Positions 26,237 to 35,772 of a stretch of DNA of 64,000 bases are shown one piece after another. Position numbers and translations under genes: made by a program. The stretch lies in NCBI GenBank assembly GCA_036308645.1, contig JAXJVH010000033.1:17854-81853 (forward strand), given 5' to 3'. How positions within the stretch are numbered: position 1 is the stretch's first letter; each line of letters starts with the position of its first letter. Source of the stretch: RUG11462 sp036308645 (lineage in GTDB: Bacteria > Bacillota > Clostridia > Oscillospirales > Acutalibacteraceae). The notes under the pieces are model-generated. The model had not been told where the DNA came from and made no database searches. It saw only the letters and a list, made by a program, of their open reading frames with translations.

Positions 26237-27415
26237 CTAAAATTTTACGCCGTAAAGGCAGCGTTCTTCCGAATGAGGCGCAACCGAAATAAATCTTGTG
26301 CCGTCGGTTTTCGGTATATCGCTTCTTTCAAATTCAACCGCAACGATTGAAAGTAGCGATAACGACAGGTTAAATCCTGCAAATATGCCCTCAACGTCTT
26401 TAGCGGAATTTGACGACATAAGAATAATATGCGAATACTTTGATTTTGTGAAGAATTCACAGCGTTCGAGCATAGGCTCGGCGGTGAATACCGAATCCGA
26501 AAAAATTCTTGAAAGCACCGAAAAAACGTCCGTCTCATTTTTAATTTTTGCTTTTGCAAAGGTGCAATTTCTGCAATTATACCAGCCTACATAGTGGGTG
26601 ATGCCTTTTTTCGCAAAATCAAGCGAAACCGAAGCAAAAGTTTTAATAAGCGAGTCGATTTTTTCAAGGCTTTTATCGGTTGTATCTTTAATTTTTAGGT
26701 CAAGATAAATAAAAATATTGTCGCTTACAGGCAATGAATACTCCTTAACCATATATTTATCGGTTTTAGAGGTGAGTTTCCAATGAATTTTATTGAGTTT
26801 GTCGCCGTCTGTATATTCACGTATATTGAAAATTTCAGACGGGTCGTCGCCTGCTTTTGCGCTTGAAAATTTTTCAGACTCACCTATAAAAAAGTTATTG
26901 GGTCGGATTGTGCTTGTAACATCAACCGTTTGGGGAAAAATCGGTATGATTTTTGTGGTTTTTACGCTTTTATCAAGTCGAAACAATGAAAAAAAGTCAT
27001 AAAAAGAGGCTTTTTTAATCGAAAATTCTATGTTTCCGATATGCTGCGAGCCCATTTCATAAGTGAAAACCTTTGTGGAAAAAGGCGCAGAACTTATAAT
27101 AAGTCTGCAATCATGCTCGGTGTTTAAAAATAAATTTTTGCATTTGGCGGTCAGTTTAATATGCGTAACCGCAAAAGGCGATTTGTTTTTTACATTAATA
27201 AGAATTTTAACAGGCTTGCCTATGCCGAAATTTCGGTCGTCTATTTCAATTTCGATTTTGGTTAAAAAGTAAGAAATAAGATGAATTATAAGCAAAACAA
27301 TCGGGATAAATAAAACCGTTAAAAACAGTATAAATGCCAGCAAATCCTTATAAAGTACGAAAAATACGCCTGTGGCGATTGCGACCGCAAAATAAATAAT
27401 CCAACTGATTATCAT
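26237..27415 (-). CDS. DUF58-domain membrane protein
   Basis: A 392-residue protein with two N-terminal hydrophobic segments (about 3-50), a beta-rich region and a DUF58 domain with the hallmark REYTDGDKLNKIHWKLTSKTDKYMVKEY at about 200-225. DUF58 proteins resemble von Willebrand A folds and are nearly always encoded with MoxR ATPases. It lies 28 bp after moxR and 22 bp before the transglutaminase-like gene, one operon. A role in assembling or activating a surface complex is inferred from the family context. Confidence 0.82.
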   Translation of the reverse strand: MIISWIIYFAVAIATGVFFVLYKDLLAFILFLTVLFIPIVLLIIHLISYFLTKIEIEIDDRNFGIGKPVKILINVKNKSPFAVTHIKLTAKCKNLFLNTEHDCRLIISSAPFSTKVFTYEMGSQHIGNIEFSIKKASFYDFFSLFRLDKSVKTTKIIPIFPQTVDVTSTIRPNNFFIGESEKFSSAKAGDDPSEIFNIREYTDGDKLNKIHWKLTSKTDKYMVKEYSLPVSDNIFIYLDLKIKDTTDKSLEKIDSLIKTFASVSLDFAKKGITHYVGWYNCRNCTFAKAKIKNETDVFSVLSRIFSDSVFTAEPMLERCEFFTKSKYSHIILMSSNSAKDVEGIFAGFNLSLSLLSIVAVEFERSDIPKTDGTRFISVAPHSEERCLYGVKF

Positions 27416-27443
27416 TTATGTAAGTCCTTTCAAAAAGAGGATT

Positions 27444-28400
27444 TTAGTTTATTCCGGGGCATTTTACCTGTTTTAAAATGCTTGTTAAAACTGCGTTTGC
27501 GTTAAGACCGCCGATTTTGGCTTTGGGACTTAATGCAACTCTATGCTCTGCGGCGTCAAGGAATATGTTTGTAACATCATCGGGAACAACATAATCTCTG
27601 CCCTGCATAAAAGCGTGAGCACGTGCAAGTTTTGCGATAGCAACCGTGCCACGAGGACTTATGCCGAGCGAGAGCATTTCATTATTTCTTGTAGCACCGG
27701 CAAGAGCAACTATATAATTGAAAATTTTATCATCGGTATAAACTTCTTCAACCGCTTTTCTCATAGCGATAATGTCTTCGCCGCTTGCAACTGCGTTAAC
27801 GGATTTAAGCGGATTTCTGCCTTGTTTACCCTTTAAAATGTTAACCTCGTCCTGCTCGTCGGGATAGCCCATTGAAAGGCGAACGGCAAATCTGTCAAGT
27901 TGCGATTCCGGCAGCATCTGTGTTCCTACATAGCCGATTGGGTTTTGCGTAGCGATAACGGTAAAAGGTTTCGGGATTTTGTGCATAACGCCGTCAACGG
28001 TGATGTGGCCTTCTTCCATTATCTCGAGTAGTGCCGATTGAGTTTTTGATGAAGTACGGTTAATTTCATCTGCTAAAAACAAATTGCAAAGTGCAGCACC
28101 CGGTTTATATATAAATGAATCGGACTTTTTATCATAAACAGTAAATCCGGTTACATCAGTCGGCAATACATCAGGGGTGAACTGCAAACGCTTGTATTCA
28201 AGGCTTGTAGCCTTTGAAAGCGCAAGCGCAAGGGTAGTTTTACCGACGCCCGGGATATCCTCAAGCAGAATGTGGCCGCCTGCAACCACTACGGTTAAAA
28301 TTTTATCAATTATTTCTTCTTTGCCCAAAACGGCTTTTGAAATCTCTTTTTTTACTTCTCCTATTTTTTCGAGTAAAATTTTGTTGTTATCGGTTTCCAT
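27444..28400 (-). CDS. MoxR-family AAA+ ATPase
   Basis: A 318-residue cytoplasmic ATPase. Walker A EDIPGVGKTTLA, Walker B LFLADEINRTSSKTQSALLEIMEE, sensor I ATQNPI and sensor 2 SPRGTVAIAKLARA are all present. MoxR proteins act as chaperone-like ATPases for their operon partners, here the DUF58 and transglutaminase-like membrane proteins. The start is preceded by AAGGAG and a promoter at 28437-28464. The length is normal for the family. Confidence 0.9.
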   Translation of the reverse strand: METDNNKILLEKIGEVKKEISKAVLGKEEIIDKILTVVVAGGHILLEDIPGVGKTTLALALSKATSLEYKRLQFTPDVLPTDVTGFTVYDKKSDSFIYKPGAALCNLFLADEINRTSSKTQSALLEIMEEGHITVDGVMHKIPKPFTVIATQNPIGYVGTQMLPESQLDRFAVRLSMGYPDEQDEVNILKGKQGRNPLKSVNAVASGEDIIAMRKAVEEVYTDDKIFNYIVALAGATRNNEMLSLGISPRGTVAIAKLARAHAFMQGRDYVVPDDVTNIFLDAAEHRVALSPKAKIGGLNANAVLTSILKQVKCPGIN

Positions 28401-28436
28401 TATGTTTCTCCTTAAAAAACAGAATATTTTAATCTT

Positions 28437-28464
28437 TTTATATCATAGCATAGAAAAAATGCAA
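28437..28464 (-). promoter_or_regulatory. Probable promoter of the moxR operon
   Basis: Minus-strand TTGCAT (28459-28464), 16-bp spacer, TATAAA (28437-28442), about 40 bp before the moxR ATG. Confidence 0.55.
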
Positions 28465-28572
28465 AAGCAATATTTTAAAAAGATTTTTTTACATTTATAA
28501 AATATCTTTTTATTCTTTCAGCGTATAAAAAATAATTAGGAGTTTCACAGTCCGAAAAAACAGCATAAAAAT

Positions 28573-28610
28573 ACAAGGGGCGACAGAGATTTTTCTCTGT
28601 CGCCCCTAAA
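28573..28610 (-). terminator. Terminator of the ACT-hom-lysC operon
   Basis: A 13-bp GC-rich hairpin (AGGGGCGACAGAG at 28576-28588 and its complement at 28595-28607), 15 bp after the lysC stop on the minus strand. Confidence 0.75.
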
Positions 28611-28624
28611 ATATTATTGTCTGA

Positions 28625-29941
28625 TTATTCAAAAAACTCGTTATAAATTGCTTTGAGCGCTTCTTCAAAATGCTCTTCATCAACACCGATAATGATGTTA
28701 AGTTCGGACGAGCCTTGGTCAAGCATTCTGATGTTGATATTTTGTTTTGCGATAGCGGTTAAAACTCTTGCGGCGGTGCCTGTTGTTTTTCTCATACCAA
28801 CTCCGACAACCGCAATAAGCGCTAAATTATCATCGAAAGAAATGCTGTCTGCCAATGTTTCTCGTCTTATTGTATAAAGCAAATCTTCCTTTTTCGGTTC
28901 GAGCGCTTTTGAATCAATTACAACCGACATAGTATCAATGCCTGACGGTAAATGCTCAAAGCATAATTCTTCACGTTCAAGCACCGATAAAACCTTTTTG
29001 CCGAAACCGATTTCGGCGTTCATCATGGCTTTTTCGATATTTACGATAGAAAAGCCTTTTTTACCAGCAATACCTGTTATATTAGGTGTGTTTTCGTCAA
29101 CCTTTGTGTCTAAAACAATCATTGTTCCCGGAGCAGACGGGTTGTTTGTGTTGCGTATGTTTATAGGAATACCTGCCTGATGAACAGGGAAGATAGCGTC
29201 TTCGTGAAGAACAGTAGCGCCCATATAAGAAAGTTCACGCAGTTCTTTATAAGTAATTTTGTTAATGATTTTAGCGTTTTTAATAATTCTTGGGTCGGTT
29301 ACCAAAAATCCGTCAACGTCAGTCCAGTTTTCATAAAGGTCGGCGCCGACCGCACGTGCAACCAAAGAGCCTGTAATATCAGAACCGCCTCTTGAAAAGG
29401 TTTTTATAGTGCCGTTCGGCATTCTGCCGTAAAATCCGGGAACAACCGCTCTGTCATAATGCGACAAATGCTCTTTTGTTTTTTCAAAAGTAAATTCCGA
29501 ATTAAAACTGCCTGTTTCGTTAAAACGAATACATTTTGCGGCGTCCATAAAATGATAACCCAATAATTTAGCCAAAATCATACCGGAAAGATACTCTCCG
29601 CGTGAAGCGGCGTAATCTCTGCCTGCGTTTGATTCAAGCGAAACCTTGATTTTTTCATATTCAGCCGTCAAATCCATATCAAGACCGAGGTCGGCGATAA
29701 TGCCGTCGTATCTGTCGGTAATTTGTTTTAAAACAGGTGAAAAATCTTCGCCCTCGCTTGATAATTCATAGGCTTTATAAAGCAAATCGGTAATTTTAAT
29801 ATCATCGTCGAAACGCTTGCCCGGAGCCGACGGAACAATATATTTCCTATCGGGATTTTCCTTTACGATTTTTGCTACTTTTCTGAACTGGTTAGCGTCG
29901 GCGAGCGATGAGCCGCCGAATTTTGCAACTACTAAAGACAT
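28625..29941 (-). CDS. lysC: Aspartate kinase
   Basis: A 438-residue monofunctional aspartokinase catalysing the first step to Lys, Met and Thr. The N-terminus has VAKFGGSSLADA; the kinase domain holds FSRGGSDITGSLVARAVGADLYENWTDVDG; the C-terminal third carries two ACT domains (about 290-438) for feedback control. It is the last gene of an operon with hom and an ACT-domain gene. No lysine riboswitch lies ahead of any gene of the operon. The coordinated set suggests the threonine/homoserine branch. Confidence 0.93.
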   Translation of the reverse strand: MSLVVAKFGGSSLADANQFRKVAKIVKENPDRKYIVPSAPGKRFDDDIKITDLLYKAYELSSEGEDFSPVLKQITDRYDGIIADLGLDMDLTAEYEKIKVSLESNAGRDYAASRGEYLSGMILAKLLGYHFMDAAKCIRFNETGSFNSEFTFEKTKEHLSHYDRAVVPGFYGRMPNGTIKTFSRGGSDITGSLVARAVGADLYENWTDVDGFLVTDPRIIKNAKIINKITYKELRELSYMGATVLHEDAIFPVHQAGIPINIRNTNNPSAPGTMIVLDTKVDENTPNITGIAGKKGFSIVNIEKAMMNAEIGFGKKVLSVLEREELCFEHLPSGIDTMSVVIDSKALEPKKEDLLYTIRRETLADSISFDDNLALIAVVGVGMRKTTGTAARVLTAIAKQNINIRMLDQGSSELNIIIGVDEEHFEEALKAIYNEFFE

Positions 29942-29980
29942 TTTATCAATACTTCCCTTTTATAAATTCTTTTCTTTTTA

Positions 29981-31201
29981 TTATATGTCAAGAACTCTGA
30001 TTTTTGACAAAACTTCTCCGTTTACAAGTGAAATAAGATTGTCAAAAGCCTGTTCTTTCATTCCGTCTGTAATAAAGGCTATTTCGCCGTTGTCGGCGTT
30101 CTTGTTTTCTAAAAATCTTACTTTGCCGAAAGCCTTTTCAACATCGGACTTATCCGCTTTCATTCTTACGTACATAGCAATCGAATCCTGCTTATAATCT
30201 TCAACATAACCGTCGCAGCCCGATTCCCACGAAACATATTTTCTTGAAGTCAGATGCTTTGCACAGTCGATTACGTCTGCTACAACCGCCGAGGCAGTCG
30301 GGAGTTTTCCTGCGCCTCTGCCGTAAAATACAACGTCGCCGATAGCGTCGCCGCGAACCATAACTGCATTGTAAACATCGTCAACGGTGGCTAATTGACT
30401 GTGTGAAGAAATAACCGCAGGGTAAACGCTTGCAAAAACTTTATCCTCGGAAATTCTTGCGGTTTTACCTATAAGTTTTATAACCATGCCCGCCGATTCG
30501 CAGAAAGCGACATCGGAAAGCGCAATTTTTGTAATTCCCTCGGTATAAACCTGTTCGGGATAAACGTGCTTGCCGAAAGCAAGCGCCGAAAGTATGCAGA
30601 TTTTTCTGCAAGCGTCGTGACCTTCTACATCGGCAGTCGGGTCTTTTTCGGCGTAGCCTAATTCCTGCGCTTTTTTAAGAGCGTCTTCAAAAGAAACGCC
30701 CGAATGAATCATCTGCGTTAAAATATAGTTTGTAGTACCGTTTAAAATACCGTAAATTTCGCAGATTTCGTTAGCGGCAAGACACTGCGTAATAGGTCTG
30801 ATAATCGGAATGCCGCCGCCTACCGACGCTTCAAATAAGAAATTAACGTTTTTCTCTTTTGCGATTTTTAAAAGTTCGTCGCCTTTGGTTGCCACCAATT
30901 CTTTGTTTGAAGTAGCAACCGATTTTCCTGCGAGCAAGCAGGCTTTTACAAAATCGTAAGCAGGTTGAAGACCGCCCATTGTTTCAACAACGATTTTAAC
31001 CTCGTCGTCATTAAGAATATCGTGGAAATCTTTTGTGAAAAGCGCTTCGTGAGGGTCGCCCGGAAATTCACGAAGGTCAAGAATATGAGCCACATCAAGC
31101 TGCATACCTGCTTTTTTCTGAATTGATTCATGGTTTTTGTAAAAAACCTCTACAACACCCGAGCCTACAACGCCGTAGCCCATAACTGCTATTTTTATCA
31201 T
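29981..31201 (-). CDS. hom: Homoserine dehydrogenase
   Basis: A 406-residue NAD(P)-dependent enzyme converting aspartate semialdehyde to homoserine. The N-terminal nucleotide-binding motif is GYGVVGSGVVEV, the catalytic region shows GILNGTTNYIL and the GYAEKDPTADVEGHDACRK substrate motif, and a C-terminal ACT domain (about 325-406) is present. It sits 15 bp downstream of the ACT-domain gene and 39 bp upstream of lysC. Confidence 0.95.
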   Translation of the reverse strand: MIKIAVMGYGVVGSGVVEVFYKNHESIQKKAGMQLDVAHILDLREFPGDPHEALFTKDFHDILNDDEVKIVVETMGGLQPAYDFVKACLLAGKSVATSNKELVATKGDELLKIAKEKNVNFLFEASVGGGIPIIRPITQCLAANEICEIYGILNGTTNYILTQMIHSGVSFEDALKKAQELGYAEKDPTADVEGHDACRKICILSALAFGKHVYPEQVYTEGITKIALSDVAFCESAGMVIKLIGKTARISEDKVFASVYPAVISSHSQLATVDDVYNAVMVRGDAIGDVVFYGRGAGKLPTASAVVADVIDCAKHLTSRKYVSWESGCDGYVEDYKQDSIAMYVRMKADKSDVEKAFGKVRFLENKNADNGEIAFITDGMKEQAFDNLISLVNGEVLSKIRVLDI

Positions 31202-31216
31202 AGTATTATTCTCCTT

Positions 31217-31654
31217 TTATTCGCCTAAAATCTGATGAACGGATTTTACACCTTCAATTTGCTTTAATTGGTTAATCAAATCAGATACCGATAAATCGGG
31301 GTTTGTTACTCTGAAAGATACCGAAACGGGCGCTCTTCTGCCGGACGGAATATTCTGATTAACCGTAAGAATGTTAGCGCCGCTTTCGTAAAGCACCGAC
31401 ATAAACATCGAAAGTATCCCCGCTTTATCGGCAAGCACCGCATGAACTGTTACAATCTTGCCGCCTGTATCTTCATAGGTGAAAACGTGGTCTTTATATT
31501 TATAATAGGCGCTTCTTGAAATACCTGCTTTTTTACAAGCGAGAGAAGCCGATTCTTCTTCGCCGTCCAAAAGTTTTTGCTTTACTTTAAGCGTTTTGAT
31601 AAATACATCGGGCAGAACGCTGCTGTCAACAATAAGTTTTTGATTATCGCTCAA
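31217..31654 (-). CDS. ACT-domain protein (PheB-like, UPF0735 family)
   Basis: Start assigned to TTG 31654: GGAGG lies 11 nt upstream, the promoter's predicted start site is near 31691, and the longer frame from 31726 overlaps the -35 box. The 145-residue product has an N-terminal helical part with a KVKQKLLDGEE...ACKKAGISRSAYYKYKD segment like a small helix-turn-helix, and a C-terminal ACT domain (about 70-145: VHAVLADKAGILSMFMSVLYESGANILTV). Such proteins are usually encoded beside hom/thr genes and are thought to regulate them by amino-acid binding. First gene of the hom-lysC operon. Confidence 0.85.
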   Translation of the reverse strand: MSDNQKLIVDSSVLPDVFIKTLKVKQKLLDGEEESASLACKKAGISRSAYYKYKDHVFTYEDTGGKIVTVHAVLADKAGILSMFMSVLYESGANILTVNQNIPSGRRAPVSVSFRVTNPDLSVSDLINQLKQIEGVKSVHQILGE

Positions 31655-31697
31655 AAAAATGTCCACCTCCGACGCACTATGTTTTTGTAATAGGTAC

Positions 31698-31726
31698 ACT
31701 ATAACAGATATTTTCCCGAATTTCAA
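31698..31726 (-). promoter_or_regulatory. Sigma-A promoter of the ACT-hom-lysC operon
   Basis: Minus-strand TTGAAA (31721-31726), 17-bp spacer, TATAGT (31698-31703). Transcription would start near 31691, leaving a short 37-nt leader to the TTG start. Confidence 0.75.
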
Positions 31727-31818
31727 GGTTTTTTTAAGTAAAATCCCTGTTTTTTATGTTTTTAATGAATTTTAATATAAAAATCAATGGAATTATAGTA
31801 AAATGGATAAAAAAATCG

Positions 31819-31847
31819 TTGAAATTATTGAAGTGAAATTGTATAAT
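31819..31847 (+). promoter_or_regulatory. Sigma-A promoter of the two-component/acylation operon
   Basis: TTGAAA (31819-31824), 17-bp spacer, TATAAT (31842-31847). It lies about 120 bp ahead of the response-regulator ribosome site. The rest of the 31655-31970 gap is AT-rich, with two ATCAAAA copies (near 31895 and 31915) that could be regulator sites but are not distinctive. Confidence 0.7.
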
Positions 31848-31970
31848 ACAGTGGAAAAAGTGCTTCATAATATACTTATATTATATAGTGTGAATCAAAA
31901 CATCACATTTGTATCAAAATTATAAAATATAATTCTAAAGAACTATTTTGCGAAAAAAGGAGGAGTTTTT

Positions 31971-32663
31971 ATTTTTGAATGTATTAAAAATACCGTTTTG
32001 GTTGTTGATGACGATGTGAAACTTCGCAGTACCATTTCGGATTATCTTTTAGAATTCGGATTTGATGTGCTTTCCGCTTCGGACGGCGCCGAAGCCATCA
32101 ATGTTTTTGAAGCGGAAAAAGATAAAATCGACCTTGTGCTGCTTGACATTATGATGCCTAAAATAGACGGTTACGACGTACTGAAAATAATCAGAAAAAC
32201 CTCCGATGTTCCTGTTATTATGCTTTCCGCAAGAGAGCATGAAAAGGACCAACTTAAAGGCTATGAATTAGGCGTTGATAATTATATTACAAAACCGTTT
32301 TTATTGAGCGTTTTAAAAGAGAATATAAAAGCCTGTATTCAAAGGGCAAGCAAAACTCAGAAAAAACTTATTGAACGCGGCGCGCTTTCTGTTGACAAGT
32401 CTCGCAGATGCGCTTATTTAGATAACCGTTTGTTGGAACTTACTCCGAAAGAGTTTGATGTGTTGCTGTATCTTATTGAAAACGAGCATAGGGTGCTTGA
32501 ACGTGAAAGCATACTCGACGCCGTTTGGGGAATTGACTATTACGGGGACTTCAGAACAGTAGATACAATTATAAAACAACTCCGAAAAAAACTCGGTGAA
32601 AACCATAACTATATTCGTTCAGTCTACGGCGTAGGCTACTTCTTTGATATAAAGGAGGAGTAG
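31971..32663 (+). CDS. OmpR-family response regulator
   Basis: A DNA-binding response regulator of about 230 residues. The receiver domain (TVLVVDDDVKLR, the phospho-acceptor Asp in VLLDIMMP, Lys in YITKPF) is followed by a winged-helix domain (about 130-228, ELTPKEFDVLLYLIEN, VDTIIKQLRKKLG, VRSVYGVGYFF-like end). The start is unusual: AGGAGGAG at 31958-31965 is 5 nt before an in-frame ATT at 31971, while the first conventional start, TTG at 31998, has no ribosome site and would cut off the first beta-strand. ATT is preferred here but unproven. It heads a contiguous operon with the kinase and five acylation genes. Confidence 0.85.
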   Translation: MFECIKNTVLVVDDDVKLRSTISDYLLEFGFDVLSASDGAEAINVFEAEKDKIDLVLLDIMMPKIDGYDVLKIIRKTSDVPVIMLSAREHEKDQLKGYELGVDNYITKPFLLSVLKENIKACIQRASKTQKKLIERGALSVDKSRRCAYLDNRLLELTPKEFDVLLYLIENEHRVLERESILDAVWGIDYYGDFRTVDTIIKQLRKKLGENHNYIRSVYGVGYFFDIKEE

Positions 32664-32668
32664 GTTTT

Positions 32669-34114
32669 ATGTTTAAAAGGCTGTCGGTAAAACTTGCGGT
32701 TTATATTGTGCTTATCTTGGTGCTTATTATCGGCGGAGTAAGCGCTTTATATGCCGTCAACTCAAAGGATTTGTATATCAGCAATCAAAAAAGTCTTATG
32801 TCGAGCGTTGTAAAAGAGCTTAATAATATTGATTTTGATAAAGAAATCGAAAACATAAACGAGTTTTTGGACAAATATTATGAACAGACTTATGAACTTT
32901 ATATTTGCGATGAAGATATTACTCCCGTGTTTTCCACCAAAAGAATGGTGGATACTGCGGAAATTATAAAACGGCTTTTTATTGATGAAATAGACGAGTA
33001 TAAAGAAAACAACTCGCCGGTGTTTTTTGAAAAAAGCGACGACCGCTATGAGCGAATTGTGCTTAAAACAAAAGTGAATAACCATGGCAAAATTTATTAT
33101 ATTTTTATTGAAGAAAGTTTGAGAACAAGCGACGCAGTAGTGGATTTTACAAACAGTTTTTTGGTAAAACTTATCGTAATATTCATTATTGTCAGCGGTA
33201 TTGTTGTGTTTATTCTTATTAACAGAACAACACGTTCTTTAAGAACTTTGAGCGATGTTGCCGCAAAGATTTCCGAGGGCGATTATTCCGTAAGATACAA
33301 CGGAAAAATAACTAACGACGAAGTCGGCGTTTTGGCAAGCAATCTCAATTTTATGGCAAATACCATTGCCGAAAACGTAAACGACCTTAAAAATTACAAC
33401 TTTCTTTTAAAAGAAGATAACAGCCGTATGTCCGAATATGAGAGTATGCGTAAGAGAGTTCTTACCAATGTTACTCATGAACTTAAAACTCCGCTTGCCA
33501 TCATTTCAAGTCAGATTGAAATGATGACGGTTACAAAAAGCGACGAGAAGAAAAAGTATTATTATGAGTCGGCTATGGATGAAATTGATAAAATGAGCAA
33601 ACTTATAAGCCGCTTGCTTAATTTCTCCGCCGGTGAGAAGGTCATTTTTGAAAATGAAAAGACTGAAATCAATCTCGGCGAGTATATAAAAAATCTTTGT
33701 GATAAAAGCATTACCGTTATTAAGTCGAAAAATGTCAAATTTAAAGAAATGCTTGAGGATTGCAAGATTATTGCGTCGTTAGAGCATATTGAGCATATAT
33801 TTAACAATTATCTTATGAATGCTATACAGTACGGCGCCGAGGGCGGTCTTATAGAGGTCTGCGTAAAAAAACAAAAGGATTACTGCCGTCTTTCCGTATT
33901 TAATGAGGGAAGCAGTATTGACGAGAGCGAAAGCGAAAAAATCTGGACAGATTTTTACAGAGTGCAAACCGGTATTGCGCAGGATTCAAAAAAAGTCGGC
34001 ATAGGACTTTTTATTGTAAAAGAAATTTCACTTATTAATCATGACCGATGCGGATTTATCAACCGTCAAGGCGGCGTTGAGTTCTGGTATGATTTTTGCG
34101 AAAATGATTATTAA
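32669..34114 (+). CDS. Sensor histidine kinase
   Basis: A 481-residue membrane kinase. Two transmembrane segments (about 8-30 and 165-188) flank an extracellular sensing region of about 130 residues. A HAMP domain (about 190-245), the phospho-acceptor H-box VTHELKTPLA, and an ATPase domain with N-box NNYLMNAIQYG and G-box KKVGIGLFIVKE follow. It begins 5 bp after the response regulator behind AAGGAGGAG. It probably senses an envelope condition and, through its regulator, controls the acylation genes immediately downstream. Confidence 0.9.
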   Translation: MFKRLSVKLAVYIVLILVLIIGGVSALYAVNSKDLYISNQKSLMSSVVKELNNIDFDKEIENINEFLDKYYEQTYELYICDEDITPVFSTKRMVDTAEIIKRLFIDEIDEYKENNSPVFFEKSDDRYERIVLKTKVNNHGKIYYIFIEESLRTSDAVVDFTNSFLVKLIVIFIIVSGIVVFILINRTTRSLRTLSDVAAKISEGDYSVRYNGKITNDEVGVLASNLNFMANTIAENVNDLKNYNFLLKEDNSRMSEYESMRKRVLTNVTHELKTPLAIISSQIEMMTVTKSDEKKKYYYESAMDEIDKMSKLISRLLNFSAGEKVIFENEKTEINLGEYIKNLCDKSITVIKSKNVKFKEMLEDCKIIASLEHIEHIFNNYLMNAIQYGAEGGLIEVCVKKQKDYCRLSVFNEGSSIDESESEKIWTDFYRVQTGIAQDSKKVGIGLFIVKEISLINHDRCGFINRQGGVEFWYDFCENDY

Positions 34115-34149
34115 AAATAAAGAATTTAAAAGTTGAAAGGAAGAGCCGC

Positions 34150-35760
34150 TTGGAAATTTCGTCTATAACCAATATAATATCTATCCCATTTGCCTGTTTT
34201 GCTTGCGTTACGGTGTTACTGTATTATATTTTACCGAAAAAATTTCGTTGGTGCGCTTTAATAGTTGCCAATACCGTTTTCTATCTTTACGGTGGTGCCG
34301 AACTTATAATTTATTTGATTATAGCCTGCCTTGTAGCATATTTTGCAGGCATTATAATGAATAAAAGTTTTGAAGAACAAAAGAAAAAATGCGAAGGTCT
34401 TGGCAGAAAAGAGAAAAAGCCAATAAAACAACTTTATAATAAAAAGCGAAGAATTGTTTTGGTTATATCCGTTGTTGTAATTCTTTTGGGGCTTATCGTT
34501 ACAAAATATACTCCGTTTTTAGTCGGCGTATTCAATGGAATTATCGGCCGGTTCGGTTTGTCGCCCGTAGGTGAAAACAGCGTTGGAAAGTTTTTTGTAA
34601 ACGTACTCGGCTGCTCTTATTTTACTCTTTCAATCATCGCATATATGACCGATGTTTACAGAGAAAAGTTTAAAGCGGAAAAGAATTTCTTAAAACTTTA
34701 TGTTTTCGTTTCGTTCTTCCCGCATATCAAACAAGGCCCTATTGAGCGATATGATTATTTAGCGCCTCAACTTTTTGAGGGTAACAAATTAGAGTTTACC
34801 AATTTAAAACAAGGCGCAATGATGTTTTTATACGGCGTGTTTAAACAACTTATGATTACAAACAGGCTTTCAACCGTATCATCATACATATTTGATAATT
34901 ATGAAAAATTAAACGGAATTTCCGTATTGTTCGGAACCGTTGTGTTCTCAATTCAAATTTATACCGATTGGACCGCTTATTGCGATATTGTCGGCGGTGT
35001 GGCAAAAATGCTCGGTATAAATATCACTAAAAACTTTAATCATCCTTATTTTTCAAAAAGTATGCCTGAATTCTGGAGAAGATGGCATATTTCAATGAGT
35101 TCGTTCTTTAAGGATTATGTGCTTTATCCGATTTCCGCAAGTAACTTTTGCTTGAAACTCAATAAAAATTCAAGAAAATTATTCGGCAATACCGCAGGGC
35201 GTGTAATATCTTCGGCGCTTCCGATTCTTGCCGTATGGTTGATGACGGGAATTTGGCACGGCGCAAGTTATAACTTCCTTTGCTGGGGACTTTTCCAAGG
35301 CGTAATAATAATGCTCAGCGTTATTTTTACGCCGATGATTCAAAAACTAAATCAAAAACTTCACTTTAAAACCGAAAGTTTCGGCTGGTCGCTTTTTAGA
35401 ATGGGCAGAACCTTTTTGATTTGCTGTATGGGCAGAATTTTCTTCAGAACATCGTCTATTTCGGACGCTTTCGGAATGTTCTCCCGTTTAGGAGTTTTAG
35501 GCGGAGGATTTTCGCTTTACAGCTTCGGTCTTGATAAAAAAGATTGGATTGTAGCAATAATTTCAATTTTATTTGTTTTGGCGGTTTCGGTTATCGAAGA
35601 AAAACTTGATAAAGAAAATTGCAGTATTTACAGAAAATTAGATGAACAGCCCGTATTCTTTAAATGGGTTATTCTTTACATTATTATTCTTTCGATTGTA
35701 ATTTACGGAATTTACGGCGCAGACGCTACGCACGTAACCTTTATCTATGAGAATTTTTAG
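34150..35760 (+). CDS. MBOAT-family O-acyltransferase (DltB/AlgI-like)
   Basis: A 536-residue polytopic membrane protein starting with TTG 34150 behind AAAGGAAG. About ten hydrophobic segments; the MBOAT core includes FFPHIKQGPIERYDYL, YTDWTAYCDIVGGVAKMLGI, FWRRWHISMS and the catalytic-histidine region MTGIWHGASYNF. The family moves acyl groups across the membrane to surface polymers (DltB for D-alanine, AlgI for acetyl). It is directly followed by an SGNH partner, an AMP ligase and a carrier protein, the same functions as a dlt operon. The acyl group and acceptor are unknown. Confidence 0.88.
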   Translation: MEISSITNIISIPFACFACVTVLLYYILPKKFRWCALIVANTVFYLYGGAELIIYLIIACLVAYFAGIIMNKSFEEQKKKCEGLGRKEKKPIKQLYNKKRRIVLVISVVVILLGLIVTKYTPFLVGVFNGIIGRFGLSPVGENSVGKFFVNVLGCSYFTLSIIAYMTDVYREKFKAEKNFLKLYVFVSFFPHIKQGPIERYDYLAPQLFEGNKLEFTNLKQGAMMFLYGVFKQLMITNRLSTVSSYIFDNYEKLNGISVLFGTVVFSIQIYTDWTAYCDIVGGVAKMLGINITKNFNHPYFSKSMPEFWRRWHISMSSFFKDYVLYPISASNFCLKLNKNSRKLFGNTAGRVISSALPILAVWLMTGIWHGASYNFLCWGLFQGVIIMLSVIFTPMIQKLNQKLHFKTESFGWSLFRMGRTFLICCMGRIFFRTSSISDAFGMFSRLGVLGGGFSLYSFGLDKKDWIVAIISILFVLAVSVIEEKLDKENCSIYRKLDEQPVFFKWVILYIIILSIVIYGIYGADATHVTFIYENF

Positions 35761-35772
35761 CGAGGAAATACA

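Noticed and set aside
31655..31726. Upstream start (31726) for the ACT-domain gene
   Set aside because: It overlaps the -35 element of the operon promoter and has no ribosome site.
28401..31900. Lysine riboswitch ahead of lysC operon
   Set aside because: The leader between promoter and start is only 37 nt and shows no conserved lysine-box fold.
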